A stretch of DNA of 64,000 bases from Sphingobacteriales bacterium. GTDB taxonomy: Bacteria > Bacteroidota > Bacteroidia > Sphingobacteriales > Sphingobacteriaceae. Positions 35,072 through 43,991 of this stretch are shown piece by piece. The stretch is from contig JAQBOG010000003.1 of assembly GCA_028288165.1 (NCBI GenBank), forward strand, positions 1 to 64,000. The letters run 5' to 3'. Made by a program: the position numbers and the translations under genes. Position 1 is the first letter of the stretch, and every line of letters begins with the position of its first letter. The notes beneath the pieces were generated by a model. That model was given only the letters and a program-made list of their open reading frames with translations. It had not been told where the DNA came from and made no database searches.

Positions 35072-36283
35072 ATGATTGAGATTGTTAGGATTACCCTCGA
35101 AAATGAGATGGATTTAGTTCTGGCCCATAAAAAAGCGGTAAGCTTAGGTGAAAATTTACAGTTAACCTTAACTACACAAACTGTATTTGCGGCTGCTATT
35201 TCAGAAATTGCCCGAGAAGTTATTGAAAGAACAAATACCGGAGTAATTATTCTTGGCTTATTTAAAGAAACAAGTACTTATTCTTTACAAGCTAAAATTG
35301 AGTGTGGAGATAAAGATTGTTGTAATTCTAAGGAGACTGGATTTTTATATGCGCAGAAACTGGTTCCCTCTTATACGGAGTCTATCGTAGAACATAAAAG
35401 GATTATTGAGCTTAAAATAAAAATCCCAACCTCCATCAAAATAACTCCTGCCAGTATTGCCAAGTTGATTAACCATTTTGAGAATATATTGCCTTTTACC
35501 CCTTATGAAGCGGTTAAACGGAAAATGAGTTCTATGGATCAATTAACCAAGCAGCAGGAGGAAGAGTTAAGGCATTCTAAATATCTGGATGAAAAAAAGA
35601 ACGATTTCATCTCGATGGCAAGTCATGAGCTAAAAACTCCGGTAACCATCATCAAAGCGTATGCACAATTAGCCAAATCATCCGGTAAGGAAAATTGTAG
35701 CGCCCTGGTTCAAAATTTCATTAGTAAAATTGAAGATCAGGCGGGCAAATTAAATTCCCTAATAAAACAACTGTTAGATGTTTCTAAACTGGAACGTGAT
35801 AAGCTGGATTATAAGATGGAATTGCTAAGTGTAAACACATTCGTAGAGGAAGTTGTTACTTTGATACGGCATGCAGTGCCTAAACATAAAGTGAAACTGG
35901 TTTTAGGGGAAGATGCACTTGTTTCCTTAGATACTTTCAGAATGGAACAGGTTTTCTCCAATATTTTAGGGAATGCTGCAAAGTATTCTCCAGATTCTGA
36001 TCAGATAACCGTTAAAACTACCTTATCTAAAGAAAAAGGAATTACTATATCCATCAAAGATGAAGGTCTTGGAATGTCAAAAGAAAATATCCAAAAGGTA
36101 TTTGAAAAGTTTCACCGCAATGATGAAGTAGTATTGAGCTACGCCGGATTGGGTTTGGGATTATATATTTCTTCGAAAATCATCAATGAACACGGTGGTG
36201 AAATATGGGTAGAAAGCGAAATCGATAGGGGCTCTACTTTTCACTTTTCTATTCCAGTTGCAGAAAGCAGAGTCGCCGTTTAA
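35072..36283 (+). CDS. Sensor histidine kinase ending the stressosome operon
   Basis: 403 residues, soluble. The N-terminal 150 residues form a GHKL-like non-kinase domain (FAAAISEIAREVIERTNTG), a helical linker follows, then HisKA with the phospho-His in MASHELKTPV, the N-box FSNILGNAAKYS, G1 KDEGLGMSK and G2 YAGLGLGLYIS. It starts one base after the phosphatase gene. A histidine kinase as the last gene suggests the stressosome output goes to a two-component pathway rather than sigma-B, which I do not see here. Its response regulator is not in the window neighbourhood. Confidence 0.9.
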   Translation: MIEIVRITLENEMDLVLAHKKAVSLGENLQLTLTTQTVFAAAISEIAREVIERTNTGVIILGLFKETSTYSLQAKIECGDKDCCNSKETGFLYAQKLVPSYTESIVEHKRIIELKIKIPTSIKITPASIAKLINHFENILPFTPYEAVKRKMSSMDQLTKQQEEELRHSKYLDEKKNDFISMASHELKTPVTIIKAYAQLAKSSGKENCSALVQNFISKIEDQAGKLNSLIKQLLDVSKLERDKLDYKMELLSVNTFVEEVVTLIRHAVPKHKVKLVLGEDALVSLDTFRMEQVFSNILGNAAKYSPDSDQITVKTTLSKEKGITISIKDEGLGMSKENIQKVFEKFHRNDEVVLSYAGLGLGLYISSKIINEHGGEIWVESEIDRGSTFHFSIPVAESRVAV

Positions 36284-36291
36284 AACTCCTA

Positions 36292-36942
36292 TTATTTTAT
36301 TATTTCTTTAGGGCTGTACCTATAAACCTGGTCTAGATGGGCAGAACTATTTATAGAGCAATTCAAGTCGTCAATTAAGCCAGTTCCTAAGGTGTAAACC
36401 CAGCCATGGATATAGGGATATTCGCCTTTATCCCATTCTTCTTGGATAAAAGATACCATAGACAGGTTGTTTACTTGCTCTTTCACGTTTAACTCAACAT
36501 ATCTTCTCGCTCTTTCAGTTTCATCTTCAATTGCATCTAATTCTGATTTATGCAAGCGGTAAACATCTTTGATATGAACCAGCCAATTATCTAAAAAGCC
36601 AAAGTGTTCATTACTCATAGCAGCAAGAATTCCGCCGCATCCGTAATGGCCACAAACAATTATATGATTCACTTTCAACACCTTAACAGCGTAATGAACT
36701 ACGCTCAATAAATTTGAATCAGTATGTATCACCATGTTAGCTATATTCCTTTGTACGAATATAGATCCTGGTGAAGAATTGGTAATCTCGGTTGAAGGAA
36801 CACGACTATCTGAGCAGCCTATCCATAAAAATTTTGGAGATTGGCCTTTTTCAAGTTTCGAAAAGAAATCTGGATTTGCTTCCAGGGATTTTTCAACCCA
36901 ATCTTTATTTCCTTTCAGTAGTTCGGATATAGTTTCGGCCAT
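36292..36942 (-). CDS. Beta-class carbonic anhydrase
   Basis: 216 residues. Zinc ligands: Cys in IGCSDSRVPST, and His/Cys in VCGHYGCGGI. The Asp-Arg dyad is in CSDSR. This is the usual length for bacterial beta-type (Can/CynT-like) enzymes, which interconvert CO2 and bicarbonate in the cytosol. It converges on the stressosome operon with 8 bases between stops. I leave the symbol blank because two paralogue names are used in the family. Confidence 0.94.
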   Translation of the reverse strand: MAETISELLKGNKDWVEKSLEANPDFFSKLEKGQSPKFLWIGCSDSRVPSTEITNSSPGSIFVQRNIANMVIHTDSNLLSVVHYAVKVLKVNHIIVCGHYGCGGILAAMSNEHFGFLDNWLVHIKDVYRLHKSELDAIEDETERARRYVELNVKEQVNNLSMVSFIQEEWDKGEYPYIHGWVYTLGTGLIDDLNCSINSSAHLDQVYRYSPKEIIK

Positions 36943-37398
36943 AATTTAAAATATTTTAACTGATTGCTTTTACCCCGATTTAATGGATATTTAACAATAG
37001 AAAATTAGTATAAATAATCTGTCAAGGGCTAAAAGTAGTAAAAAAATAGTTTCCTAAGTGTTGAATTCAATTGTTTAAAGCTGTTTTTTGATTAATTTAA
37101 ATCTAAGTCTAATCGATATGTAGCCTTTTGATGTGATTCGCCCTTCTTATCTAAATGTCCGTCTAAAATAGTCATCGATACTGACAAAAATGACTACAAA
37201 CAAATTGTCTATAGTTCATTTTTTCCCTAATTGTTTGACGTCACTCAATTGTTACATTGTCAATATGTCCATGCACTTGTCTAATGAACAGTATTTTTTC
37301 ACAACCAGTAAAAGTTACATTGTAACAGGTACTTGTTTAAAGGTTTGGTTTGATAAATGCTTAAGACTGATGCCTGTAAAAAATTAAAAGAAGACACA
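36943..37398. other. Divergent intergenic region
   Basis: 456 bases between the carbonic anhydrase start and a small orphan gene. It is AT-rich with no recognised RNA or repeat; it should hold both promoters. Confidence 0.4.
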
Positions 37399-37632
37399 AT
37401 GAACTCTTTAACAGTTAATTACCACAATCAGACCATTCCTGTAAGAATAGGTTGTTTAGAAGATGATAACAAAGGATCTGTGTATTTGTGTTGTTTGCCG
37501 AGATCTAAAACATTTGAAATGGAATACGATTATTTAGCCGGGAGCTGGTATAAAGTTCAAGGCTGCGAAGTTGATGAAGAACTGGTTAAAGAAATCGGCT
37601 TTAAGTATCTCGATTTACTATCTCAAAACTAA
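37399..37632 (+). CDS. Small orphan protein of 77 residues
   Basis: From the ATG at 37399 (an in-frame TTG at 37357 is less likely): a compact, acidic, soluble protein with two beta-hairpin-like stretches (TVNYHNQTIPVRIGCLEDDN, split by turns; SVYLCCLPRSKTFEMEY) and a C-terminal helix. Three Cys lie near the middle. No family is recognised. It stands alone between large spacers, which suggests individual regulation. It looks coding because of its balanced composition and clean frame. Confidence 0.55.
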   Translation: MNSLTVNYHNQTIPVRIGCLEDDNKGSVYLCCLPRSKTFEMEYDYLAGSWYKVQGCEVDEELVKEIGFKYLDLLSQN

Positions 37633-38060
37633 TCGTCCTCTTTCTGTAAATTTCCATAACCCCTAACCGAGACTGATAGCTCTTCGCTTAGGTAGCATAT
37701 GATGTTATATGGTATTGCTGTGAATAGAAGCAAAGACATGAATTCGTTGTCTTTCTCGGCAATGTGTCTTGACATGCAATTAGTTTCTGGTCTATTGATA
37801 ACTTCTTAAATAGTTGCATGGACTTTCTTAAACGGTTAAAAAATAATATTCCACGTGTATTTCCGTTAAAACGGTTGTTTATTAACGTATTAGCTTAAAT
37901 ATTCTGCCTGTTCGGGCAAGATCTGAGGAGTTAATTTCACCACTTATTTTCTCATGTTATAATCTTATCTTTCGACCCGATATCTTTATAAGATTAATAT
38001 TTACAGGTTGACTAAACATCAGCAAAAGAGCAGTGCTACTATTAGCACCAATAACCATTC
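37633..38060. other. Intergenic region before the hydrolase gene
   Basis: 428 bases, no gene, RNA or clear repeat found. TATCTTTA at 37980-37987 lies about 75 bases before the ATG and may be a promoter fragment. Confidence 0.35.
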
Positions 38061-39374
38061 ATGAAAAAAATATTTTTAGTATTAATCGCCTTATTTTATG
38101 CTACGGCGTCATTTTCTCAAGGAATCCTAAACCTTTTTACCAAATCTGATGAATTCTTTCAGTTGATGAAAGAAGAAAGGTTTGTGGATGCCCAGAGCTA
38201 TTTCGATGAAAGCGTGAAAGCGCAGATTGAACCTGCAAGTTTGAAATTATTATGGACCCGCTTAAGTGTTGGTCTTGGCGACTTTACCTCCATAGACATT
38301 AGCCAGAATAAAAAACAGGGCGAACTAAGTATCGTAGTTTTAGAGGGAATATTTACCAAGGGTACTCAAGGGTTTAATTTAGTATTTAACGAACAGGAGA
38401 AGCTGGTTGGACTGTTTTTAACGCCTAAAACAAATGTAGTATCCTATCAAAAGCCTTTGTATGCAGATTCAGCGTTATACAATGAGAAAGAGATCTATGT
38501 GTCATCAGGCAATCATAAATTGGTAGGCTTATTAACCACTCCTAAAACCGGGACTAATTTTCCAGTAGTTGTTTTGGTTCATGGATCAGGCCCTGCAGAT
38601 ATGGATGAAACAATTGGGGCAACAAAACCTTTTAAAGATCTTGCCGCAGGCCTTGCCGCAAAGGGTATTGCCACCGTTAGATATGTAAAACGAACTATGA
38701 TCTACCAAGGGGAATTCGGTGGAGTATTTACCGTAAAAGAAGAGGTATTAGATGATGCCCTGGCTGCTGTCAATCTAACGAAAACCATTACAGAGGTTGA
38801 TAAAAAACAAATTTATTTAATGGGGCATAGCCTTGGCGGGATGCTAGCTCCGAAGTTGGCAACCATTGTTCCAGATATAAAAGGGCTTATTTTTGCCGCT
38901 GCTCCGGCCAGAAAACTAACAGACTTAATGGTTGAACAAAACAGATACTTTTTTGAACGTTCAGGTGATACCTCAAAAGCAGGCAAAGAACAATTGGAAA
39001 GTGTATTACAACAAATAGAAAAAACCAGGATATCTAAAATTGGAAATTTAAAGGCTGACTCTTTACTGTTGGGGATACCTGCTGCTTACTGGGTAGATTT
39101 GAACCAATATGATCAGGTAAATACGGCCAAAAAATTAAGTCAACGCATGTTATTTATACAGGGAGGATTTGATTCCCAAGTATCGGTTCAGGATTTCAAT
39201 ATTTGGAAAGCAGGATTAGTGAAAAACAAAAATGCCAGCTTTAAACTTTATCCTGAATTAAATCACTTGCTCACTGCGCAAACAGAAAAAGGTAACGTGG
39301 CTCAATATCAGGTTCCAGCCAATGTGTCAAAAGCCCTAATTGATGACATAGCTTTCTGGATAAAAAGTAAATAG
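38061..39374 (+). CDS. Secreted alpha/beta hydrolase with DUF3887 domain
   Basis: 437 residues. Signal peptide (YATASFSQ), a DUF3887-type N-terminal domain (about 25-125), then an alpha/beta hydrolase: VVLVHGSGPADMDE, nucleophile Ser in LMGHSLGGML, and the catalytic His in YPELNHLL. Such proteins are periplasmic serine esterases or peptidases; the substrate is unknown. The rhodanese-like gene starts 3 bases after its stop, so they share a transcript. Confidence 0.88.
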   Translation: MKKIFLVLIALFYATASFSQGILNLFTKSDEFFQLMKEERFVDAQSYFDESVKAQIEPASLKLLWTRLSVGLGDFTSIDISQNKKQGELSIVVLEGIFTKGTQGFNLVFNEQEKLVGLFLTPKTNVVSYQKPLYADSALYNEKEIYVSSGNHKLVGLLTTPKTGTNFPVVVLVHGSGPADMDETIGATKPFKDLAAGLAAKGIATVRYVKRTMIYQGEFGGVFTVKEEVLDDALAAVNLTKTITEVDKKQIYLMGHSLGGMLAPKLATIVPDIKGLIFAAAPARKLTDLMVEQNRYFFERSGDTSKAGKEQLESVLQQIEKTRISKIGNLKADSLLLGIPAAYWVDLNQYDQVNTAKKLSQRMLFIQGGFDSQVSVQDFNIWKAGLVKNKNASFKLYPELNHLLTAQTEKGNVAQYQVPANVSKALIDDIAFWIKSK

Positions 39375-39377
39375 ATT

Positions 39378-39851
39378 ATGAAAGTTATAATAGCACGTAT
39401 TTCATTTACATTTCTGATGGTGCTTTTCGGGTTTTTCGTAAAAGCTCAAATTCCGTCGTTACAGCAAAAAACATTGCAAGCTAATCCATGGGCTGAAAGT
39501 CAAGTAATTCAGCCTGCTAGCTTAGCAGCTATTATAAAAGATCCTCAAGCAGCAAAGCCGTTGATTTTTAATATTGGTGTAGTTGAAGATATTAAAGGAG
39601 CTATTAAACTTGGCGCAGCAAGTGAAAAAGAAAACCTGGCTTTGCTAAAGAAGAAACTTAAAGATTTGCCTGCTAATAGTTTCATCGTTTTTTATTGCGG
39701 ATGTTGCCCGTTTAGCAAATGCCCGAATGTACGCCCGGCATTTACAATGTTGAAGGATATGGGCTTTACAAATGCCAAATTGCTGAACCTCGAAACAAAC
39801 ATCAAAACTGATTGGATCAGTAAAGGATATCCCCTTGCAAAAGATAAATAA
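39378..39851 (+). CDS. Secreted rhodanese-like protein
   Basis: 157 residues with a signal peptide (FFVKAQ). The rhodanese fold is visible as PLIFNIGV, IKGAIKLGAAS and IVFYCGCCPFSKCPN. The active-site loop has an unusual set of four Cys within 9 residues, so it may bind metal or form disulphides instead of transferring sulphur. Co-transcribed with the alpha/beta hydrolase. Confidence 0.8.
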   Translation: MKVIIARISFTFLMVLFGFFVKAQIPSLQQKTLQANPWAESQVIQPASLAAIIKDPQAAKPLIFNIGVVEDIKGAIKLGAASEKENLALLKKKLKDLPANSFIVFYCGCCPFSKCPNVRPAFTMLKDMGFTNAKLLNLETNIKTDWISKGYPLAKDK

Positions 39852-39959
39852 ATCTGAGATTAGGAGTAAGCATAATGTTTTAGAGCGTTCGGTATATTGA
39901 CCAATTAAAAATAGGTTTGTGAAGATCGTTTACCAATCTTTATAACCTGAAATGATTAA

Positions 39960-40661
39960 ATGACCTATTATAAACATTATTCATTCGATCTGTGGTTAAC
40001 GCTAATCAAATCGAACCCCCTTTTTAAAAAAGAACGGACCAAAATTTTTCATGAGCGCTTTAATCCTCATACAAAGTCATTGGATGAGGTAGCTTTGATT
40101 TTTAGGCAGGTAGATTTGATGGTTAATGCTATCAACGAAAGAACTGGTAAAAATATCGATGCCGATGAAATGTACTTGATGGTCATTAACATGATATCAA
40201 ATTTTTCAAACGATTTTAAGACAGTAGATATCGAACTGGTTTACGAAGAAATGGAGGAGTTGTTGTTTAAATACATGCCAATAATTTATTCGGATGAAAC
40301 AATCAGCACCTTAGCGCATCTAAAGAAAAATGTGGCTTGTACCATCAATATATTAAGTAATACCGGCTTCATAAGAGGAAGAACATTGAGAAAAATTTTA
40401 AAGCAAATTGGACTGTCTGAGTTTTTTGACTTTCAACTATATTCTGATGAAGAGGGATTATCAAAACCCAATACTGAATTATTTAAGTTGATGCTTCAAA
40501 GAGTTTCAGGGCTTGGAACCAACTGCTCCTTGACCGATGTTTTACATATTGGTGATAATCCAGAAGCGGATATCAAGGGAGCAGAGATTGCTGGAATACA
40601 TGGCTTACTCATTAATTCAAATAATGTATCTATCAACACTTTAATATGCCAACAGCCTTAA
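39960..40661 (+). CDS. HAD-superfamily hydrolase of the ter island
   Basis: 233 residues. HAD motif I is FDLWLTLIKS, motif II LSNTGF, motif III SKPNTELF and motif IV GDNPEADIKGAE. The first motif has Trp where the second Asp is normally found (DxWxT), which would weaken acid/base catalysis. It is the first gene of the ter island and overlaps the phosphoribosyltransferase gene by 16 bases. Ter-associated HAD and phosphoribosyltransferase pairs have been proposed to make a nucleoside-like metabolite. Confidence 0.85.
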   Translation: MTYYKHYSFDLWLTLIKSNPLFKKERTKIFHERFNPHTKSLDEVALIFRQVDLMVNAINERTGKNIDADEMYLMVINMISNFSNDFKTVDIELVYEEMEELLFKYMPIIYSDETISTLAHLKKNVACTINILSNTGFIRGRTLRKILKQIGLSEFFDFQLYSDEEGLSKPNTELFKLMLQRVSGLGTNCSLTDVLHIGDNPEADIKGAEIAGIHGLLINSNNVSINTLICQQP

Positions 40662-41485
40662 CATATTCGCTACACAAAATTAAAGATTCGGTTAATTTTG
40701 GGTTTAGTCCTCAAGATTATAGCAGATTTAAATTTGGTGATGATGCCGTTTCAAAATCGTTTGGGATAAATCTGGCAGACGGTTTCATTCAAGAATATTT
40801 AAAGCTTAATCCTATTAATAAACAAATTGTAGTTATATCAAGCCCGTATTCTTTTATACCAACAGCTACCTTTGCTATGAAAAATTATTTTGTTTTTCAT
40901 CTGAACCGGTGGTTAGCAGAACATGGTTTTCCGGTAGTTCAGGAAGCTAAAGTTCATAGAACAGTAACGTATAAAGAAGATTATGGGGAACTGGATGCAG
41001 AGCAGCGGATTAATTTGATCAGTAATGATTCCTTTCAGATTGATAAGGAATTTTTGGTTGGTAAAACATTGATTTTTTTAGATGATATCCGCATTACTGG
41101 AAGCCATGAAAGAATGATTTTAAAGATGGTTGATGAGTATCAGTTGCAAAACGATATTCACATGTTATATTTTGCAGAATTGGTGAATAATGCAATCCAT
41201 CCGAACATTGAGAACCATTTAAATTATTTTGATGTAAAGTCGGTTTTTGATTTGGAGGATATTATTGAAAGCGGCAACTTTAGCATCAATACCCGGATAG
41301 TGAAGTACATACTAAATACAAATGCCGAGAGCTTTTTAATATTCTTAAATAATCAAACAGATCAATTTATAAATCTGTTGTATAATATGGCACTTGGGAA
41401 TAGCTATCATACGATTGAAGCTTATGCAAATAATCTTAATTTGATTAAAAAACAGTTAAACGTAAATAATTATAAATTAGCATAA
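40646..41485 (+). CDS. Phosphoribosyltransferase-like protein of the ter island
   Basis: 279 residues. The PRPP-binding motif IFLDDIRITGSHE around residue 148 defines a type I phosphoribosyltransferase fold, with an N-terminal hood (VVISSPYSFIPTATFAM). The base it accepts is not visible. It overlaps the HAD gene and ends 1 base before terD, so the four genes are one transcript. Confidence 0.85.
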   Translation: MPTALTYSLHKIKDSVNFGFSPQDYSRFKFGDDAVSKSFGINLADGFIQEYLKLNPINKQIVVISSPYSFIPTATFAMKNYFVFHLNRWLAEHGFPVVQEAKVHRTVTYKEDYGELDAEQRINLISNDSFQIDKEFLVGKTLIFLDDIRITGSHERMILKMVDEYQLQNDIHMLYFAELVNNAIHPNIENHLNYFDVKSVFDLEDIIESGNFSINTRIVKYILNTNAESFLIFLNNQTDQFINLLYNMALGNSYHTIEAYANNLNLIKKQLNVNNYKLA

Positions 41486-41486
41486 T

Positions 41487-42041
41487 ATGGCAATTAACTT
41501 GCAAAAAGGGCAGCGTGAAGCTATTAATGCCCCGAAGTTTACAATTGGTTTAGGTTGGGATACCAACACGTCGTCCACAGGATCAAGCTTTGATTTGGAT
41601 GCATCGGTGTTTATATTAGGAGAGAATAAAAAGCTCCTTACAGATGAGCATTTAGTATTCTATAATAATTTGAAATCTCCTGACGGTGCAGTGGAACATA
41701 CGGGTGATAATTTAACTGGTGATGGTGCTGGTGATGATGAGCAAGTTTTGGTAGATCTTTCAAAAATTTCTGATTTAGCAACGGAGATTTGTGTGGTAGT
41801 AACCATTCATGATGCAGAAACCCGGAAGCAAAATTTTGGACAGGTAAGAAATTCGTTTGTACGGGTTTTTGATTCTGTGACGAATGAGGTAGTTCTTAAA
41901 TACGAGCTTGAAGAAGATTTTTCAATAGAAACCGCTGTAGAATTCGGAAGAATTTACAAACGTGAAGGTAAATGGAAATTTGAAGCAGTTGGTGTGGGAA
42001 TGAAAGGTGGCTTGCAAGATTATTTGAATAAATATAATTAG
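41487..42041 (+). CDS. TerD family calcium-binding stress protein
   Basis: 184 residues. The TerD fold shows GLGWDTN, FDLDASVFIL, HTGDNLTGDGAGDDEQ with its Ca-binding Asp residues, and RVFDSVTNEVVLKYEL. TerD proteins bind calcium and belong to tellurite, phage and stress resistance islands, possibly scaffolding at the membrane. A dispersed repeat sits between this and the second terD-type gene. Confidence 0.93.
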   Translation: MAINLQKGQREAINAPKFTIGLGWDTNTSSTGSSFDLDASVFILGENKKLLTDEHLVFYNNLKSPDGAVEHTGDNLTGDGAGDDEQVLVDLSKISDLATEICVVVTIHDAETRKQNFGQVRNSFVRVFDSVTNEVVLKYELEEDFSIETAVEFGRIYKREGKWKFEAVGVGMKGGLQDYLNKYN

Positions 42042-42059
42042 ATTTTAACACGTAGAAAA

Positions 42060-42173
42060 GGTTTGCGTGAGGGATTGCAGTGAAAATCCTTTTTTTGTCA
42101 TCTTGAGCGCAGTCGAAAGGCGACAAAAAAAGATTGAAACGAAAAGCCCGACCCTCTTGGGACACGTCCAAAA
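42060..42173 (+). repeat. Dispersed intergenic repeat, copy F (variant ends)
   Basis: GCGTGAGGGATTG on the left, centre CTTTTTTTGTC ... GACAAAAAAAG, right end ACCCTCTTGGGACACGTCC. Left GCGTG pairs with right CACGT, replacing the T:A pair of other copies by G:C. It lies inside the ter operon. Confidence 0.88.
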
Positions 42174-42194
42174 CTATATTTAACTTAACAAAAA

Positions 42195-42809
42195 ATGGCA
42201 ATAAATCTTCAAAAAGGACAACGTATAAATCTTGAAAAAAGTAACGGGAGCAAGCTGCAAACAGTTTGTGTTGGTATAAATTGGGGTGCAATTGAGAAAA
42301 AAGGATTATTTGGTTTTGGATCAAGCAAAGAAGCGGTTGATTTGGATGCAAGTTGTGCTTTGTTCAATGATTCGAAACAACGGGTTGATGTAGTATATTT
42401 CGGTAACTTAAAATCGAAAGACGGTGCAGTAAAACATAGTGGTGATGATTTAACCGGCGATATGGGAGGCGATGATGGTTTGGATAATGAAGTAATTACG
42501 CTTGATTTTTCGACTTTAAATGCATCAGTGTCTTACGTGGCTTTTGTTTTAAACAGCTTTCGTGGACATGATTTTGGCACCATTCCATTTGCATCCATTC
42601 GCATATATGAAGGTACTCCTAAACGAGTGAATGAAGTTTTCGCTACATATGACATTGCAAAAGGAGCGGGTTTCGCAGGCCATACTTCTATGGTATTAGG
42701 CGTTTTTTATAAAAAGAACGGCGACTGGAAATTTAATGCAATAGGAGAGCCTACAAAAGACAAAAAATTAGAAGAAACCATTAACACAGTGGGTAATCAA
42801 TACTTGTAA
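42195..42809 (+). CDS. Second TerD family protein
   Basis: 204 residues. TerD motifs: INWGAIEKKGLFGFG, VDLDASCALF, HSGDDLTGDMGGDDGLDNE, ITLDFSTL, and FRGHDFGTIPFA. The N-terminus shares MAINLQKGQR with the first TerD, a clear tandem duplication. It resembles the TerE/TerX subgroup with the longer Ca loop. It is followed by the TelA gene after 71 bases. Confidence 0.92.
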   Translation: MAINLQKGQRINLEKSNGSKLQTVCVGINWGAIEKKGLFGFGSSKEAVDLDASCALFNDSKQRVDVVYFGNLKSKDGAVKHSGDDLTGDMGGDDGLDNEVITLDFSTLNASVSYVAFVLNSFRGHDFGTIPFASIRIYEGTPKRVNEVFATYDIAKGAGFAGHTSMVLGVFYKKNGDWKFNAIGEPTKDKKLEETINTVGNQYL

Positions 42810-42880
42810 AACACTAATGAGCATTGTTGTGGATGTTTATCTACTAAAAGCTTGTTTCAAATCAATAATCAGTAAACAAA

Positions 42881-43984
42881 ATGGAACCGAATTCAATGAG
42901 TAACATTCCGGCACTTACTCCGGTAAAGGTGGATAAAGATGGGAATGTTGATTTAACGTCAATTACTCCAGAAGAAAAACAGAAGTATGGGGAACTTAGC
43001 AAAGAACTGGTTCCGTCTGATGTAAATTCTGTTTTAAATTACGGCGTTGAAGTGCAGAATTCAATGGAGAAGTACAGTAACGAGTTTTTAGCCTCTGTAC
43101 GTACCTTTAATTCTGGTGAAGTAGGCACCTTGATTAATGATTTGCTGAGCGAGCTAAATTATATTGACGTTGATGAATTAGAGCAAGGAACTTTTAAGCA
43201 AATATTGTCCAAAATACCTTTCTTAAATAAACTGGTTATTGATACCAAAAAGCTTTTCCAAAAGTATGATACGGTAGTTGGTAACATTGATAAAATTACG
43301 ACGAAAATTAAGTCGGGCCGCTTAAATTCTATTAAAGATAATAGTTCCTTGCAAACCATGTTTGATAGTAATGTGAGTTACATCAAACAAATGGAAGATT
43401 TAATTATATCTGGTCAGTTAAAATATAATGAGCTTTCAGAGCAATTGGCTCAAATGGAAGCGAACCCGTCGGCACATAATGATTATGAAATTGCCGATTT
43501 AAGAGATTTTACCATTCGGGTTGACAAGCGTTTGGCCGATATGAAAATTGTGCGCTTTATCATGATGCAATCTCTGGCTCAAATAAGAGTTGTTCAAAAC
43601 AATAATACTTCTATAGCCGAAAAGGCTCAATCAATTATTTCTACTACCATTCCGGTTTGGAAAAATCAGTTAACCATTGCTGTAGCTTTACAAAGGCAGA
43701 AGGCTAATGTAGAAATGCAGAAAAAAATATCTGATACTACAAATACCATCCTGCAAAAGAATGCGGACATGCTGAAACAAAACAGCATAGATGTTGCGAG
43801 AGAAAATGAAAAAACGGTGGTTTCGGTAGAAACGTTGAAACGGACAACCCAATCGTTAATTGAAACGTTAAACGAGGTTAAGAAGATTCACGAGGAAGGA
43901 ACCCAAAGCAGAAGGTTATTGGATACCGAATTACAATCTCTGGAAACAGAATTGAAAAAAAACGTGACGAGGATCAATGGATAA
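42881..43984 (+). CDS. TelA-like toxic anion resistance protein
   Basis: 367 residues, mostly alpha-helical and coiled coil, matching the toxic anion resistance (TelA/KlaA) family: FKQILSKIPFLNKLV, a long helical bundle, VWKNQLTIAVALQRQKA and a C-terminal coiled coil. It is cytosolic with no membrane segment. The family is linked to tellurite resistance and cell-wall defence; the mechanism is unknown. The next gene starts 7 bases on. Confidence 0.9.
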   Translation: MEPNSMSNIPALTPVKVDKDGNVDLTSITPEEKQKYGELSKELVPSDVNSVLNYGVEVQNSMEKYSNEFLASVRTFNSGEVGTLINDLLSELNYIDVDELEQGTFKQILSKIPFLNKLVIDTKKLFQKYDTVVGNIDKITTKIKSGRLNSIKDNSSLQTMFDSNVSYIKQMEDLIISGQLKYNELSEQLAQMEANPSAHNDYEIADLRDFTIRVDKRLADMKIVRFIMMQSLAQIRVVQNNNTSIAEKAQSIISTTIPVWKNQLTIAVALQRQKANVEMQKKISDTTNTILQKNADMLKQNSIDVARENEKTVVSVETLKRTTQSLIETLNEVKKIHEEGTQSRRLLDTELQSLETELKKNVTRING

Positions 43985-43991
43985 ATAACGA

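Noticed and set aside
37190-37387. 65-residue plus frame before the orphan gene
   Set aside because: AT-rich, no start context or domain; treated as spacer.
42000-42351. Minus-strand frame across the terD genes
   Set aside because: It overlaps two well supported terD genes and repeat copy F.
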